Both the position numbers and the translations under genes were made by a program. Below the pieces are notes generated by a model. That model was not told the DNA's origin. It did not search any database and saw only the letters and a list, made by a program, of their open reading frames with translations. This document shows, in pieces, positions 1-12,260 of a stretch of DNA of 64,000 bases (positions are counted from its first letter, which is position 1; each line of letters begins with the position of its first letter). Source of the stretch: Populus alba (Eukaryota; Streptophyta; Magnoliopsida; Malpighiales; Salicaceae); assembly GCF_005239225.2 (NCBI RefSeq), contig NC_133295.1:4960001-5024000 (forward strand). Reading direction: 5' to 3'.

Positions 1-599
1 GAGCTTATATTGAAAATTAAATTCCAAAAAAGTTTTAACCCTAAAAGTGAGTTGACCTCACTTATAATTTGACATCAAAAGACATTAACTATGTTCTTAA
101 ACAAAATTGCCAACAACTCGCTATATGAATGCAAATTATCTAAGCTGTTTAAAAATGACTCAAAGATTCATAAGAACATATTGATATGGTTGATCACTAC
201 ATCATGATAGATAGCTTTTGACTTTGAAACTTTCTTAATGAAATACCATTGAATTTGCTTGCTAAATAGTGAACATGATGTCATGAACTATTTAGCTTTT
301 TATGTAAACCAAGACAATATTACTCACATAGCTCTCCACTTAGGGATTTTCTTTGGTTTTGGTTTTGGTTGTGTTTATTTTTTCATTGAATAATTCCCAG
401 TTTCATAAGTGTTTTAGGGAATTCATCTTTTTAAAACTCTTAAAGAAACCACTATATTGCTCACTCATGTATATGATCTTTCTTTAAGAGTATTCTAATA
501 TAATCCACTTAGTATACCAAGATAAAAAAAATCATTAAGAGAACAACTCACCCTTGTCAAGTTGCAGCTAGAACCTTTTTCATTATAGAAATATGCAAG

Positions 600-2260
600 A
601 AATCATAATTTTCTAATGTTAACGAGAATATTATATGACTTAGTTTTTTATTTGAATCTAAATTTTCAATCAACTAGGTATAGTTATCATCATTACGCTC
701 TTTCACCTTTAAAGGCTTTAAACTTATTTTCCTCGATGAATTATACATAAGCTTTCTTAATAAACCTTTGGTCAGGAGATCCATAATATTTTCCTTTTAC
801 TTTATATATTTAATTAAAATAACTCCATTTGAGTGCAAGTGTTTAATTATACTATGTCTACGATATATATGTCTAGACTTACCATTATACATATTATCTT
901 ATTCCTTTCTAATTGCTGAATAGTTGTTGCAATGGACACATATAATCGACACAAGTTTTGGCCATTATGGAATGTCCTATAAGAAATTCTAAAGTCACTC
1001 AGCTTCCTCTTTTAACTTTATCAAGAGAAATAAACTCTAATCCCATCATACAAATTACGATACATGTTTGCTTAGAGTATTTCCATGACATAGTTGTTTC
1101 ATTAGTAGATTTTGAATTTTTTGTGTTGGATATCTAATAGGAATCATTATACCCTTCTAATATGATTGGGAAACCAGTATAATATAACTCATAGTCCAAG
1201 GTATACCTTAAATATTTGAGTACCCTTTATTGTTTTTCAATGATCCAACTTGAATTTATGGTATTTAAGAATATTCTAATTGATTTCTTTCTTTGCCTTT
1301 ATTTTTAGATAGATGTACACTTATGTCCTTTGATGTTTTGATAATGTTATTGTCTCCTTTAAAAAACTTGACAAGAATTTTCTCAACATGATGAGATTGG
1401 GATAATAGCAATCTATTATATGTCATATAAATTTTTATTCCTAGAATGACATTTGAAACATCTAAATCTTTCATGTCAAACTTATCAATTAAACTTTTAT
1501 TGGTAGACTTGATCATATAATTATTACCACCTAAAATAAACATATCATCCACATAAAAATATATAGTGACATAACCTTTATCTATTTTTTTTCACATAAA
1601 CAAATTTATCTACTTTGTTAATTTTAAACTCATTTAACAACATAACTCTATCAAATATTTCATGCCATTTTTTAGGTATTTGTTTCAAAACATTTAATGA
1701 TTTGACAAGGTTATAGACTTTCTTTTCTTGTCCATTGATAACAAACCTCTCGGATTATTCAATGTAGACCTCTTCATCAAGGTCATCATTTAAGAAAATA
1801 GTTTTTTTATATTTTTTTGATGTATTTCAAATTTGTTAATAGCTATGATGACTATAAATGTTCATATGGAAGTTATTCTTGACATAAATGAATGTGTCAA
1901 AATAGTCAACACCTTCTTGTTGTTTAAAACCTTTAACAATAAGTATAACTTTATATTTGTCAATAGTTTTATAAGCTTTTATCTTCCTTTAGAAGATGCA
2001 CTTGTAGCCTAATAGTTTACTTATAGGAGGAATATCCACTAGTTTCTATGTATGATTATTCATAATCGATTTAATTTTACTATGGATCTCCTCCTTCTAG
2101 TAGGAAGCTTTAGGATAAGATATTACCTTGGAGTATAATTGAGGTTCATTTTCTGATAAGTAGAAAATTCAAACCAAATGTTTTGGTCATTTTTTTTCTT
2201 TCTATTTTACTCATTCTAGACTCAACTTCATCATCTTTTGATTGATGATTATTACTTGAG
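600..2260 (-). pseudogene. Decayed Ty1/copia retrotransposon polymerase (RT and RNase H)
   Basis: Reading the minus strand, copia reverse transcriptase motifs appear in order despite stops and frameshifts: a stretch like SIMNNHTWKLVDIPP near 2050, YKVILIVKGFKQQEGVDYFDTF near 1880-1960, then YVDDMFILG near 1540, the polymerase catalytic motif. One reading frame stays open for 95 codons (1265-1552). RNase H debris follows, ending near 790 with a stretch like NIMDLLTKGL, close to the usual copia pol end (ADPLTKPL). Downstream of that a 3' LTR would be expected, but I could not delimit it. The element is inactive. Family assignment is by motif order; the edges are approximate. Confidence 0.85.
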
Positions 2261-2599
2261 CTAACCTTAATTATTTTCTTAAACAAATAATTTTCTTATG
2301 CTTCATTAAATGAAAACACTTTTTTAAAGAATGAAGCATTCCTTGATTCCAGAATGGTATTAGAATGGATATCCTTAACACTTAATTTATGCACAAGAAA
2401 TCAATATGTATTACTATTGTAAGCATATCCAATAAATACACAATATTCAATTCTAGTTTCTATCATGAACTTTTTTGGATCAAGTATTGCCACCTTTGCA
2501 AAACTAGTACAAAGGAGTTGACCCAAGCATGCTTAGGCAAAGTGTACAAACATGGTAAAGGGTTGAGATTGACCCAAAAGAACTAATGGCCATAATAAT

Positions 2600-3080
2600 T
2601 CCATTAAGAAAGCTTATATGAGCTTTCATCCCTCTTAAGGAGAAGAGTAAGAAAAAATAGAGTCAAGCTTGAGTGAGAAAATGTTGAGATAGAGAAGAAG
2701 AAAAAAAGAGTTGGATCTAAGAGAACTAAGCTAGAAGGTAAGAGAGGAGAAAAGAGAAGAGGAAGGAAAAGAAAATGAGAGAAAAAACTTGAAACCATAA
2801 AAAACCTAAGTAAAGAAAAAAGAGAAAAAAAAGAGTTTTGGGTTGAAAATTGAGTTGCAGTCAGTAAGAAAATAGTGTAGGGGAAAAAAAGAAATGAGAG
2901 AAAGAAAAAGGAAGAACCAAAAGATTAAAAGAACCAAACCCAAAGTAAGAAATACAACATGAAGTTAGAGAGAGAAAACTACCAAAAAAACCTTTCCAAC
3001 ACCAGCAAGCCACCATCTTGGCCACACCAATAGTCACCACAGTAGCTCATCCCTCTTCTAAAACCATTTGCAAGGTAAGT
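2600..3080 (+). other. Purine-rich tract followed by a strong 5' splice-site consensus
   Basis: From about 2640 to 2985 the plus strand is almost entirely A and G, with GAGA and GAAA runs. The composition changes abruptly near 2990 to a C-rich stretch (CCACCATCTTGGCCACACC). At 3071-3080 lies CAAGGTAAGT, a near-perfect plant splice donor. No long reading frame is present on the plus strand; the minus-strand frame of 64 codons is a pyrimidine artefact. It looks like a transcribed leader of a repeat or decayed gene, but no product can be named. Confidence 0.4.
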
Positions 3081-3239
3081 CAAACCTTTTTTTCTTCTAT
3101 TTTTCTTGTCTTTCCAATAAGTTTTTGCATAGTTTCATAAAATTGTGTTTTCATCTTTTAACATATGCATATGTGTATAAATATTTTTTTTTGAAAAGCA
3201 AAAACAAAAACAATAACAAAGTCAATGAGTTTTTATCAT

Positions 3240-3490
3240 GTTAGGTCAAAACAAAGTCATGTTTTTGGTTAAGCTTAGGTTTTAATAGTTGGGTTAACAT
3301 GTCTCCTAATTTTAAGGAACCAATATAGGCCTAACATGAAATTTAGGTTTTGATAAAATGAGTTGAATAATGCGTTGATGAGTTTTCATCAAGTTTGTGT
3401 TAGGTTTTGATAAAACTAATTTTGATGGTTAGATCAATGTGTCTCCTAGTTCTAGGAACTAAAGTAGGCCCAACGTGACATTTTCTAATT
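3240..3490. repeat. Imperfect tandem duplication, two units of about 125 bp
   Basis: Two successive units share the ordered words GTGTCTCCTAGTTC or ATGTCTCCTAATTT, then AAGGAACCAATATAGGCC or AGGAACTAAAGTAGGCC, then an ACATGA or CGTGACA ending, each preceded by a TTAGGTTTTGAT-type stretch. The units begin near 3285 and 3410. No coding potential is seen. Confidence 0.5.
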
Positions 3491-3599
3491 GAAAAGGAGG
3501 TCAATTATTAGTCTACAACTCTCCTCATAGTAGAGACTAACATTGGACGAACATTGTATTTTATTCAATTTTTCATTTTAAAAAATAAAATGATTATAA

Positions 3600-6390
3600 A
3601 AAAGTCAATAAATAATATAAATAACAACATAGATAAATAAAATAAACTATAAAAAAAATCATAATGGTGTGAGACTCCTAATTTAATGCTAGACGTTACC
3701 TGAATGATCATCCATCAATAAAAAAAAGGACTTCCTATAAGCTTGAAAAATAATTTAGATAGTTAATGACATGTGTAAAATAAATTTTGGAAAAAAACAC
3801 ATAGCTAAGATAATCTTTTCTTGGAAATAATGTAGTAAAGGTAATTTCTACCTTTTCTTAAGCATAACTAACTAGGTCCCATTCATGTTTGTCTGCCACA
3901 CATTTGAAACAAAATATATATAAAAAAAATTGAAAAGATGATATGTGCCTAGGCTTAAAAGAGTGAGCTCATGCGTCTAGTCTTTTTGATTTTTTTCTTA
4001 TGTTTAAGGGCGAACAACTCGTTGTTCATCCTTCAATTTTTTTTCTTATGTTTAAGGGCGAATAACATGTTGTTCATTCTTTTATTTTTTTTAAGATAAA
4101 AAAGATGATTCATTGTTTGTTGGTTTAGTTTGTAGCCACCGAAGAGGTGGATGGAAAGTCATGTCAAGGTTTTAAAACCTAAAAAACCATTTTCCAACCA
4201 ATTTTCACCTAAGAACATCATAAAAAACTCAATAAACTAATATCTAACCACAAACAACCCTAAATTGATTAAAAAAAAACACAAGTTAAATTAAAAGAAA
4301 AATTCTTTCTTAACCTCGATCTATTTTTTCCAGCAATAAGCAAGTTCAAAAATATCCCATTGATATTTGTCTCATTAAGAAAAACTTATTAACACCAAAA
4401 TCAACATATTTAATCACTAGAATGTGACCAACGAACTTATTTTTTGGTGAATTTCCCTCTCCTTGTAAATTTTAAGGACTAAAATGTAAAATAAATAAAG
4501 TTTAGGACTAAAAAGTTAAACTTTTAGACTATAGGGACCAGGATTGAAAATGATAAAAAAAAAGAAGTCAGGGAATAAAGTGTTTTTTTTTTCCGCCTTA
4601 TGAACAGTAAAAAAGAGAAAAGGGATGTTGTTTTGCCTTTTAGTCAAATTTAGTCACTGTTGTTTTAATTGTTTGAAGTTGATAAAATTTAACCCAATCT
4701 TATAAAATCCAACATTAATTCAATATGGGGATGTTTTTGACATTGTGAATATAATGCATCACACGAGCTAAAATAAATTATTGGTTCAAAATTATATTAA
4801 CATAACATGCACGAATGAATTTAAAAGAAGAAAAAGTTCAGGTATTGAAATATATAATTGTTAAAGGGCTAAAAAAACTAACTTATACACACTATAGCAC
4901 TCTCAATGTACACGAGTCATGATCAACAATAAAATAAATAGTTGTAGCACTCCACAATGCACATAAGTTACACTCTAGATATGGTTTTAACAAATGTATC
5001 TTTCATTTCTCACAGAACAACCTTATAGAAAAAATAAGATGTCTAATGAAACGAAATAGATAAGCATTAATGTTTAGAAATAAAAGAAAAGTGATTCAAT
5101 CATTAAGAAAAGAAATCAGCTATTAAAATCTTTATCCTTCATTTAATTTAAGTGATTACATAATATATCATTTTATTAGCACCAATTAATATTAAATCCT
5201 CAACTATTATATATATAAAAAAAGAACATCATTTTTTTAATTGAGATATATATATGTATAAGTATCCATTAAAAACATGTTTGGTATTGTAATAATAATT
5301 ATTTTTCAAAATATTTTTCGCTCGAAAATACATTAACACGTCAAAACAATTTAAAAATACATAAAAAAAAATTAAACAAAAAATAATTTTAAAATTTTAA
5401 AAACATGCGGCCACCCAATAGTAATGTAATAGGTTATACTCCCTTCTCAGTCGCATATTAATCAAGTTTGGGGCAGGGAAAGAATTTCTCTCCAACTTTC
5501 AAGAAATATATATTTATTCCCTATTAGGAAGAAAATATTTCTCTATATCCGTCTTTATCAAATCAGCTAGCTCTGTATTGTATGATTCCACAGTAAATAA
5601 CTCTCTAGATGTACAATGAATATAGGAGCAATTTTAGCTTTTTGTTAAAAACTAGCCCAAGTTCTCCTACAAGCCTGAGATTGATCTGAAAGTAATTGAA
5701 AGGTTAAAAATGAGAGCAAATGTTGGTGTCCTGAAGACAAGTCAAGGTTAGTCAATTCTAGGGGTTATAATGAAAATACGAGATATGATTTTTATGACTC
5801 CATTGTGCTTTCTTTGAACTTTTGCTTAAAGTCAAAGTCAATAAAGGTTTTGTTGAAGATTTTCTAAAGCGAAGATAGTTGGCCTTGGATGTTCAATTGT
5901 TTATGACATGGTGTTCTAGAATATAAATATTAAATATGGAGGAAAATACATATTATAATTTAAGATAATGTATTTATAGTTTATGAATTTTTCTATATGA
6001 GTAGATATCTTGATGTTTTCTATTTTAGTATTTATATTCATGAAATTTGAGCAATCATTAATTTTGTTATCGAAATGCTAGCTTGACAGTGAATTTTCCA
6101 TTAAATGGATTGAGTTTGATATTAATTTATATATTATTTTAGGGATAGTCATATATGAAGTGTGCACAATTTATGATTTTTTTTTTCTTTTTAGTGCATG
6201 TAATGTTTTTTTTTTTTTTTTTTACTTCTATTCATAAATTTTGATCAATCAAGAAATTTTATAACAAATCAACTAACATGTGAATTATCTCCAATACACA
6301 AGAGATCTTAGGTATCAAAAAATAATCATTATTTTGTCATTATCATTTTTTTTTAATTTTATATCAATAAATAAGAAAAATAAAAATAAT
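3600..6390. other. AT-rich intergenic DNA with small repeats
   Basis: No supported gene. It includes a 2-copy tandem repeat of about 50 bp at 3990-4084 (shared core CTTATGTTTAAGGGCGAA), poly-A and poly-T runs (a T run near 6207-6223), and a diverged MITE-like segment at about 5275-5440 starting with ATGTTTGGTATTG. The segment 4150-4460 resembles sequence flanking the MITE at 36.0-36.9 kb (ACACCAAAATCAAC and related words), so it is an older dispersed repeat. Confidence 0.5.
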
Positions 6391-6399
6391 AATTAATCA

Positions 6400-8460
6400 G
6401 GTGTGATGCGAACCCGAAAGCTAAGAACTCAAAATCAAGATTATATGCTAACCTAAAAAAAGTAAAATCAAATATGGTGAATCCCGACCTAGTGATAACC
6501 GAAACAAAAAAAATATCATGGTTATTACATGAAAACCCTGACCTGTTGATTATAACAAACCAAGAACCAAAGTTACGAGGTTAAACACCACAAAGAAAAA
6601 ATATTTGATAAGTTTAAAATATCTTAATGAAGAATCAAGAGCAAGAAAAATCCTCTCCAATATTATTTCTGAAATCAATGACTTATGACAACTTACAAAC
6701 GAAAGAAAGTATTTATAGTTCAACAAAATAAACCCTACTGAAAAATTGGTTTAAAATTAAAACACATATATAAACTAGTTTAAGAGTATTTTAAAACAAA
6801 ATAACAAAGCCGAAGTCTTATTAAATAAAGTCTAATCTGCATAGTAACTTCTAGACTTTATCAAAAAGTTTTCTCAATGTTTGATTGTTATGAAGTCTTA
6901 ACCCTATTGAAAACAGAGCCTTTAGAATTTTCTGGCAATATTTCAGCCCAATCCAATTGTCAAATTGAAAGTTATGATCATTAACATAAAGTTATGTGGT
7001 TAAGTTCTAGTATATGTTTAAGTAGCTACATCTTTTGCTTGGTTCATAATGATGAAGTTTTGATCCTCTTTAGAACTTAACTTTATGCTTGACACCACCT
7101 TAGAGGTAATTCTAGAAGCTTGTTGCACCCAAACATCTCAAATCAACCCATTAAATGCCTATTTGATCATTTTGGCTCTTGCCTTATAATTGGTCCAATC
7201 CATGCATATAATGGGTCATGAGGTATTACAAAATAATTCTCATCATTCCTCCTCTATTTAAAAAGATTCGACCTCGAATTATCACCTACATCAAAAAATG
7301 CTTTAAAGATAGATAAATAGACAAAACATGATTTTAGAGTCAAGATTTGATACCAATTTATATGAACCTGGAATGTAGAAACTCTAGAACTTACAATCAA
7401 GATTGAGTCATAATTTAAGAAAGCTAGAATTAGATTTGATGAAACCCGATCCAATGATTATTATCTAAACCAAATAACATAATTATTGGATGAAAACCTT
7501 GACATGTTGATTAAAATAAACCAAGAACTAAAGTTATAAAGTTGAATGCCCCCAAAAAAAAAAATCTTTGATAAGTTTTGAATAGTTCAATAAAGAACAA
7601 TAGCAAGAGATATCCTATTCATTATTATTTCTAAAATTAATGAGTTATTACAACTTACAAACAAAAAAAAAGGTATTTATAGTTCAACAAAATAAACCAT
7701 ATTGAAAAATTTGATCTAAAATTCAAACCTATATAAAAACTAGTTTAGGAGTGCTTTAAAATAAAATAACGAAGCTCAAATTTAATAAATAAAGTTCAAT
7801 TTACACAATAACTTTTGGACCTTATCTAAAAGTCTTTTCAATGCTTGATTGCTACCAAATTTTAACCCTATAAAAAATAGGGTCTATAGAATCTTTTTGG
7901 TAAAATTTTAATATAATTCAATGATTGTATTTAAAATTCTGACCATTAATATAAAATTGTATAGCCAAACTTTAATACATTTTAAGCAGCCTCAACTCTT
8001 GTTGGGGTCACATTGATTAAGGCTTAATCCTTCTTGAAACTTAATAGATGCTACCTTAGAAGTAATTCTTGAAGTTTACTTGGCCGAAACATCTTAAATT
8101 AGCCTATTAAATATCCTTTTGATACTCTTGACTCTTGCTCTTGTAATTGGCTTAATCCAATAATTGTATTTAAAATTATGACCATTAATATAAAATTATG
8201 TAGTCAAGCTTTAATACATGTTAAGCAACCTCATCTCTTGCTTGGGTTATATTAATCAATGCTAGATCCTTTTTAAAACTTAATTTGATACCACCTTAAA
8301 AATAATTCATGAAGCTTGCTTTGCCGAAATATTTTGAATCAACCCATTAAATGTTTTTTTGATATTCTTGACTCTTATCCTTGTAATTGATCCAATCAAC
8401 AAATATAATGGATCTTGATGTTGCAAGATAATTCTCATCATCCCCTTCTCCTCAAAAGAA
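6400..8460 (-). mobile_element. Tandem Ty3/gypsy-like LTR remnants
   Basis: At 7255-7285 the minus strand reads DNSRSNLFK, followed through a frame break by a stretch like GGNDEN; this is typical of the extreme C-terminus of plant gypsy polyproteins just before the 3' LTR. The block running from there down to about 6400 is repeated, diverged, at about 7330-8140. A further partial copy at 8150-8450 has a matching end near 8430-8450. Shared words include AACCAAGAAC, GATAAGTTT and TATTTATAGTTCAACAAAATAAACC. These are LTR remnants in direct orientation, with nearly all coding sequence lost. The edge near 8460 lies about 470 bp downstream of the PPR stop codon. Confidence 0.65.
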
Positions 8461-8929
8461 TTCTGAATTACTTCTTGTCCTGCCTATAAATAAGCAAAAC
8501 AAGAGAATTCTGGATGTTTTCACTACATATTCCGGTTCATGGGAAGTACTGTACAAGGTCCCCGAGGTGTATGATCTCTTAGATGCGAGAAACTCTGCTA
8601 CATTTCATGAAGAAGCTATACTAAACACACAACCTCCCACTACCAATCAACAAGAAACTTGCTCGGAAATACCTGAACTCTGTTACCATTTTCTAAATTT
8701 TTCAAGGAATCCAGGATATCTTTTGTCAAAAAATCAAAAGTGATCCCATTTCTGGATACCTTCAACAGTCCTCTTTTCACACAGCGGCAGGTGCGGACCG
8801 CTATACTTTTCTTACAAGAGTCAACAAATTCAATTATTCAGATACAGGAAAAGTCAACATGTAAGAATTTGACACATACTGAGTATATCTGCAATTCTAT
8901 AAACGTCAAAAATCATTAGTTTTGCTAGA

Positions 8930-11566
8930 TCACCAAAAATCTCTACAGGAACATGATCCTCCCTCGAAATAGTGAAAGCGATGGTTATCCCTTAGGATGA
9001 TCAATCTTCCCACAATCTTTGATATGTACTTAATGGCATTATGACAATCTTCACACACCCGCAAGTTTTTTATCACACGGATCGGTCTCCCAGCAGGAAT
9101 GTACAGAATGCCATATGCCACAGCTAATTTCTCACTGTGATACTTGAGCATATTCACCTTCTCCTCCTCTTCCACATCATGAAAGACCATCTTTGTAGAG
9201 GAGATATATCCCTCCTGCTTCAGTTTCAAATCCATCTCTTCTAAAAAGGTATATATCTTATCTGTATGCGGGTGGGAAGTGTCCCCAACTTTAAATGTGT
9301 GAATTTTATTTTGAACTTCAAGCCAACTGTACCCAGGTACTTTCTTCACACCTTTATTCCTCATTTCTAATCTCATCTTACCAGCATCAGACCATCTTCC
9401 TGAAGCTGCATATAATTTTGAGAGAAGTATATACATTCCTGAATTATGAGGCTCCATTTCAAAGATGATCTGAGCAGCCTTTTCACCCAATTCTGTATTG
9501 CCATGAATTCTGCTTGCACCAAGCAAAGCACCCCAGGTTGCAGCATCTGGTTCAAAAGGCATGTTTTTCATCAAATTCTGGGCCTCTTCTAGTTGCCCTG
9601 CTCGACCTAGAAGATCAACCATACAGGTATAGTGCACTAATTTTGCAGTTATACCATAATCACGATTCATCGAGTAGAAATATTCACTGCCCTGGTCTAC
9701 CAAGCCAGCATGACTACAAGCAGCCAATACAGAAACCTGAAACACGGATAGAAGAGAAAAAAGATGTTCAACAATGTTTAATAGAGAAAAGATGTGATCA
9801 TGAAGTGAGATGACTTGGTTTTAGGATATCAGCTCTAGAAATCTTCATATAATTAAATACAATATTTTCTCATACCATAATGAAATTTAGGTGTGGTTTT
9901 TTAAGTGCAGCAAATGGTTCTCTCCCAATATTGCATAACAAATTTACATGTTACAAGAACAATTAATTGTACTACAGGGATCAAAGTGCTTGTAGAGGAT
10001 TTGATGCTTTAGCCTAAAAATTAGTTAGACATGTCAGAATAATAAGTCAAACCATACCATAGTGGCATCATCTGGCCTGATTCCTGTAGTCTTCATGAAC
10101 TCAAAAACTGTCAGAGCCTCTTCCCCAAAACCATGCCTTGCATAACCATGAATCATTGTGTTCCAAGACACCACATCCTTTTCTAGTATTTCTTGGAATG
10201 CATCTCGTGCTTCATCTATACTTCCACACTTACAATACATCGCAAGAAGAGCATTCCCCACGTACCACCCAGTCTGGTACCCAGCCTTGACCAGCCGACA
10301 ATGCAACTGCTTCCCCAATTCCAAAGCTGCAATGCTGGAACATGTGCTCAAAGCACAGGTAAATGATGATCTATTCAACCTTTCACAATCTCTTTGCATT
10401 TCTACAAAAAAATGTAAAGCCTCTTCACTGCAACCGTTTTGAGAGTAGCCAGCAATCATAGCTGACCACGAAATAGAATCACGTTGAGGCATGTTATCAA
10501 ACAAGTTCCTAGCATGAGCAATATATCCACTCTGAGCATATCCAGTAATCATCGTATTCCAAGAACTAGCATCCCTAGAAGGCATTTCCTCAAACAATTC
10601 TCTTGCCATGTCCATTCGTTTACATTGCACATACCCTGCAATCATTGCATTCCAAGAAACTGAGTTCTTCTCAGGCATCCTATCAAAAATACTTCTTGCT
10701 TCATCGAGCTTCCCATTTTGCACATATCCAGAAACCATAGCTGTCCATGTAAACACATCCTGAATTGGAGACTCCTCAAACAATCTTCGTGCCTCTTCCA
10801 TCTCTCCATTCTGTGCATAACCAGTAATAATAGTATTCCACGAAATCTCATCTCTCACAGGCATCCTATCAAAAACACTCCTAGCATCCAGTAACCTCCT
10901 CTTCCTCACAAACCCACCCATCAAACAATTCCAAGAAACAAGCGTCCAATCCATCTTCGATTCAAACAACCTCTTTGCATCCTCTATCCTCCCATTCTGC
11001 ACATATGCTGCAAGCAACCCATTCCACGAAATTCCATTCTTAAGCGGCATCTTATCAAAAATCTCTCTTGCCTCGTCAACAAACCCATTCTGCGCATACC
11101 CAGACAACATGGCATTCCAGGAAACAATATCCCTTTCCGGCATCCTCTCAAACAAAGCACGCGCAGTTTTAAGATCTCTATTCCTGACATACCCAGTTAA
11201 CATCACATTCCAAGAAAACAAATCTCTATCAGGCATTTTATCAAACAAGTCCCTCGCAAGATCAAACTTGTGATTCCGTAAGTACCCAGAAATCATTGCA
11301 TTGTACGATACCGAGCTTCTTCGAGACATGGAATTAAACACTCGAAGAGCTGATTCGCATAGGCCATTTCGCATGTGGGTGGTTATGGCAATGTTCCATT
11401 TTACAATGTCAGAGTCTGTGGTGCTGAAGTTTTGCAGTTTTTTGTTGTTTTGGGACGTTGATGTTTTCTTTGAAGAGTATGAGTTTTTGGGTTTCGCCGA
11501 TTTGAAATTGATGGTCGGAATGGGGCAGCTACTGTGTAACTGTCTCAAACGGTAATTCCCGCCCAT
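8930..11566 (-). CDS. PLS-class pentatricopeptide repeat protein with C-terminal DYW deaminase-like domain
   Basis: Predicted RNA-editing factor for mitochondria or plastids. Exon 1 is 10058-11566 and exon 2 is 8930-9736. Intron 9737-10057 has GT..AG ends and lies in phase 0; splicing restores the ATMV/SVLAAC join expected for the family and gives 771 residues. The first 60 or so residues are basic and serine-rich, as in organelle-targeting peptides. About a dozen PPR units follow, many with SWNAMI or SWNTMI cores and DLFDKMP or LFERMP ends. The E and DYW regions occupy the C-terminal third: HSE at 703-705 (zinc/catalytic HxE motif), CEDC at 731-734 (CxxC) and a CSCRDFW end. The last tripeptide is DFW instead of DYW. 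The protein resembles the Arabidopsis At4g02750 type in length and order. PPR genes are usually intronless, so the intron is notable. The start is the first ATG before the basic leader. Confidence 0.93.
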
Positions 11567-12040
11567 TGCTTCTGCTATTTTTGTCTTCGTGTGGTGCAGT
11601 TGGCTCAGGTGATTTTGTTTATGGTTTTATAGACTTGTGTTTAACGGATAACCTATTGGCTATTGCATCAGCAATCTCCAATTTTAAACCAGAGGATCGT
11701 GTTGACGGAGAGCCCGCCGGCTGAGAGAGTTGAAACGTTTTCTGTTTTTAGTTTTTCAAACTCGAAACTTGTTTGTTTTGCTTTTTTGAGACATCCGATG
11801 GTGGGGGTAGGACTGTATCTAAGACGTCCGGTAGCCACGGTGGGACCAGGCCCCCGGAATCAAAGTTCGGGATCAGGTTGCCTAGGGCCAAGTCTGGTTC
11901 GGATGGCGTAACTGTAGCTCGGAAGTGCAGTCGGAACAAGATACAAGACACCCGAGGGTCAGGTCAAGCCCAAGATGTATAGGGTTCGAGTCGAGGTTGG
12001 GTTCGTGCCACCCAAAATTTGATCCGTACTGGATATCTTG
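11567..12040. other. PPR gene upstream region with GC-rich island
   Basis: The upstream region of the PPR gene runs from 11567. From about 11790 to 12035 the base composition is far richer in G and C than its surroundings, with words such as GGGTCAGGTCAAGCCC, GGTTCGAGTCGAGGTTGGG and GGACCAGGCCCCCGG. Open frames of 67-82 codons occur in several frames but show no recognisable domain. I read it as a GC-rich dispersed repeat, not a gene, although a promoter role cannot be excluded. Confidence 0.4.
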
Positions 12041-12044
12041 CGTA

Positions 12045-12260
12045 GACGGATTTTATATATTTTTAAAGTATTTTTTGTTTAGAAATATTTTAAAATAATA
12101 TATTATTTTATTTTTAAAAACATTATTTTTTATATTTGTATATAAAAAAATATAAAAATATTAAAAAATTTATTTTAAATAAAAATTTAAAAATTAATAA
12201 AAAATAGTTTGTACTGTATTACCAAATATTATATTTAATTTTTTATTTTAAAAAAAAAAC
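12045..12260. repeat. Degenerate AT-rich MITE-like repeat
   Basis: The sequence resembles the other AT-rich MITE-like copies in this window: a TTTTTAAAGTATTTTTTGTTTAGAAA start, an internal run of alternating T and A blocks, and a TTACCAAATATTA end. Terminal repeats are too decayed to define a target-site duplication. Confidence 0.4.

Noticed and set aside
9514..9813. Plus-strand frame of 99 codons across PPR exon 2
   Set aside because: It is the antisense shadow of the PPR coding sequence.
11748..11982. Overlapping frames of 67-82 codons in the GC-rich island
   Set aside because: Open frames in several phases at once are expected from stop-poor GC-rich sequence; no domain or splice structure supports any of them.
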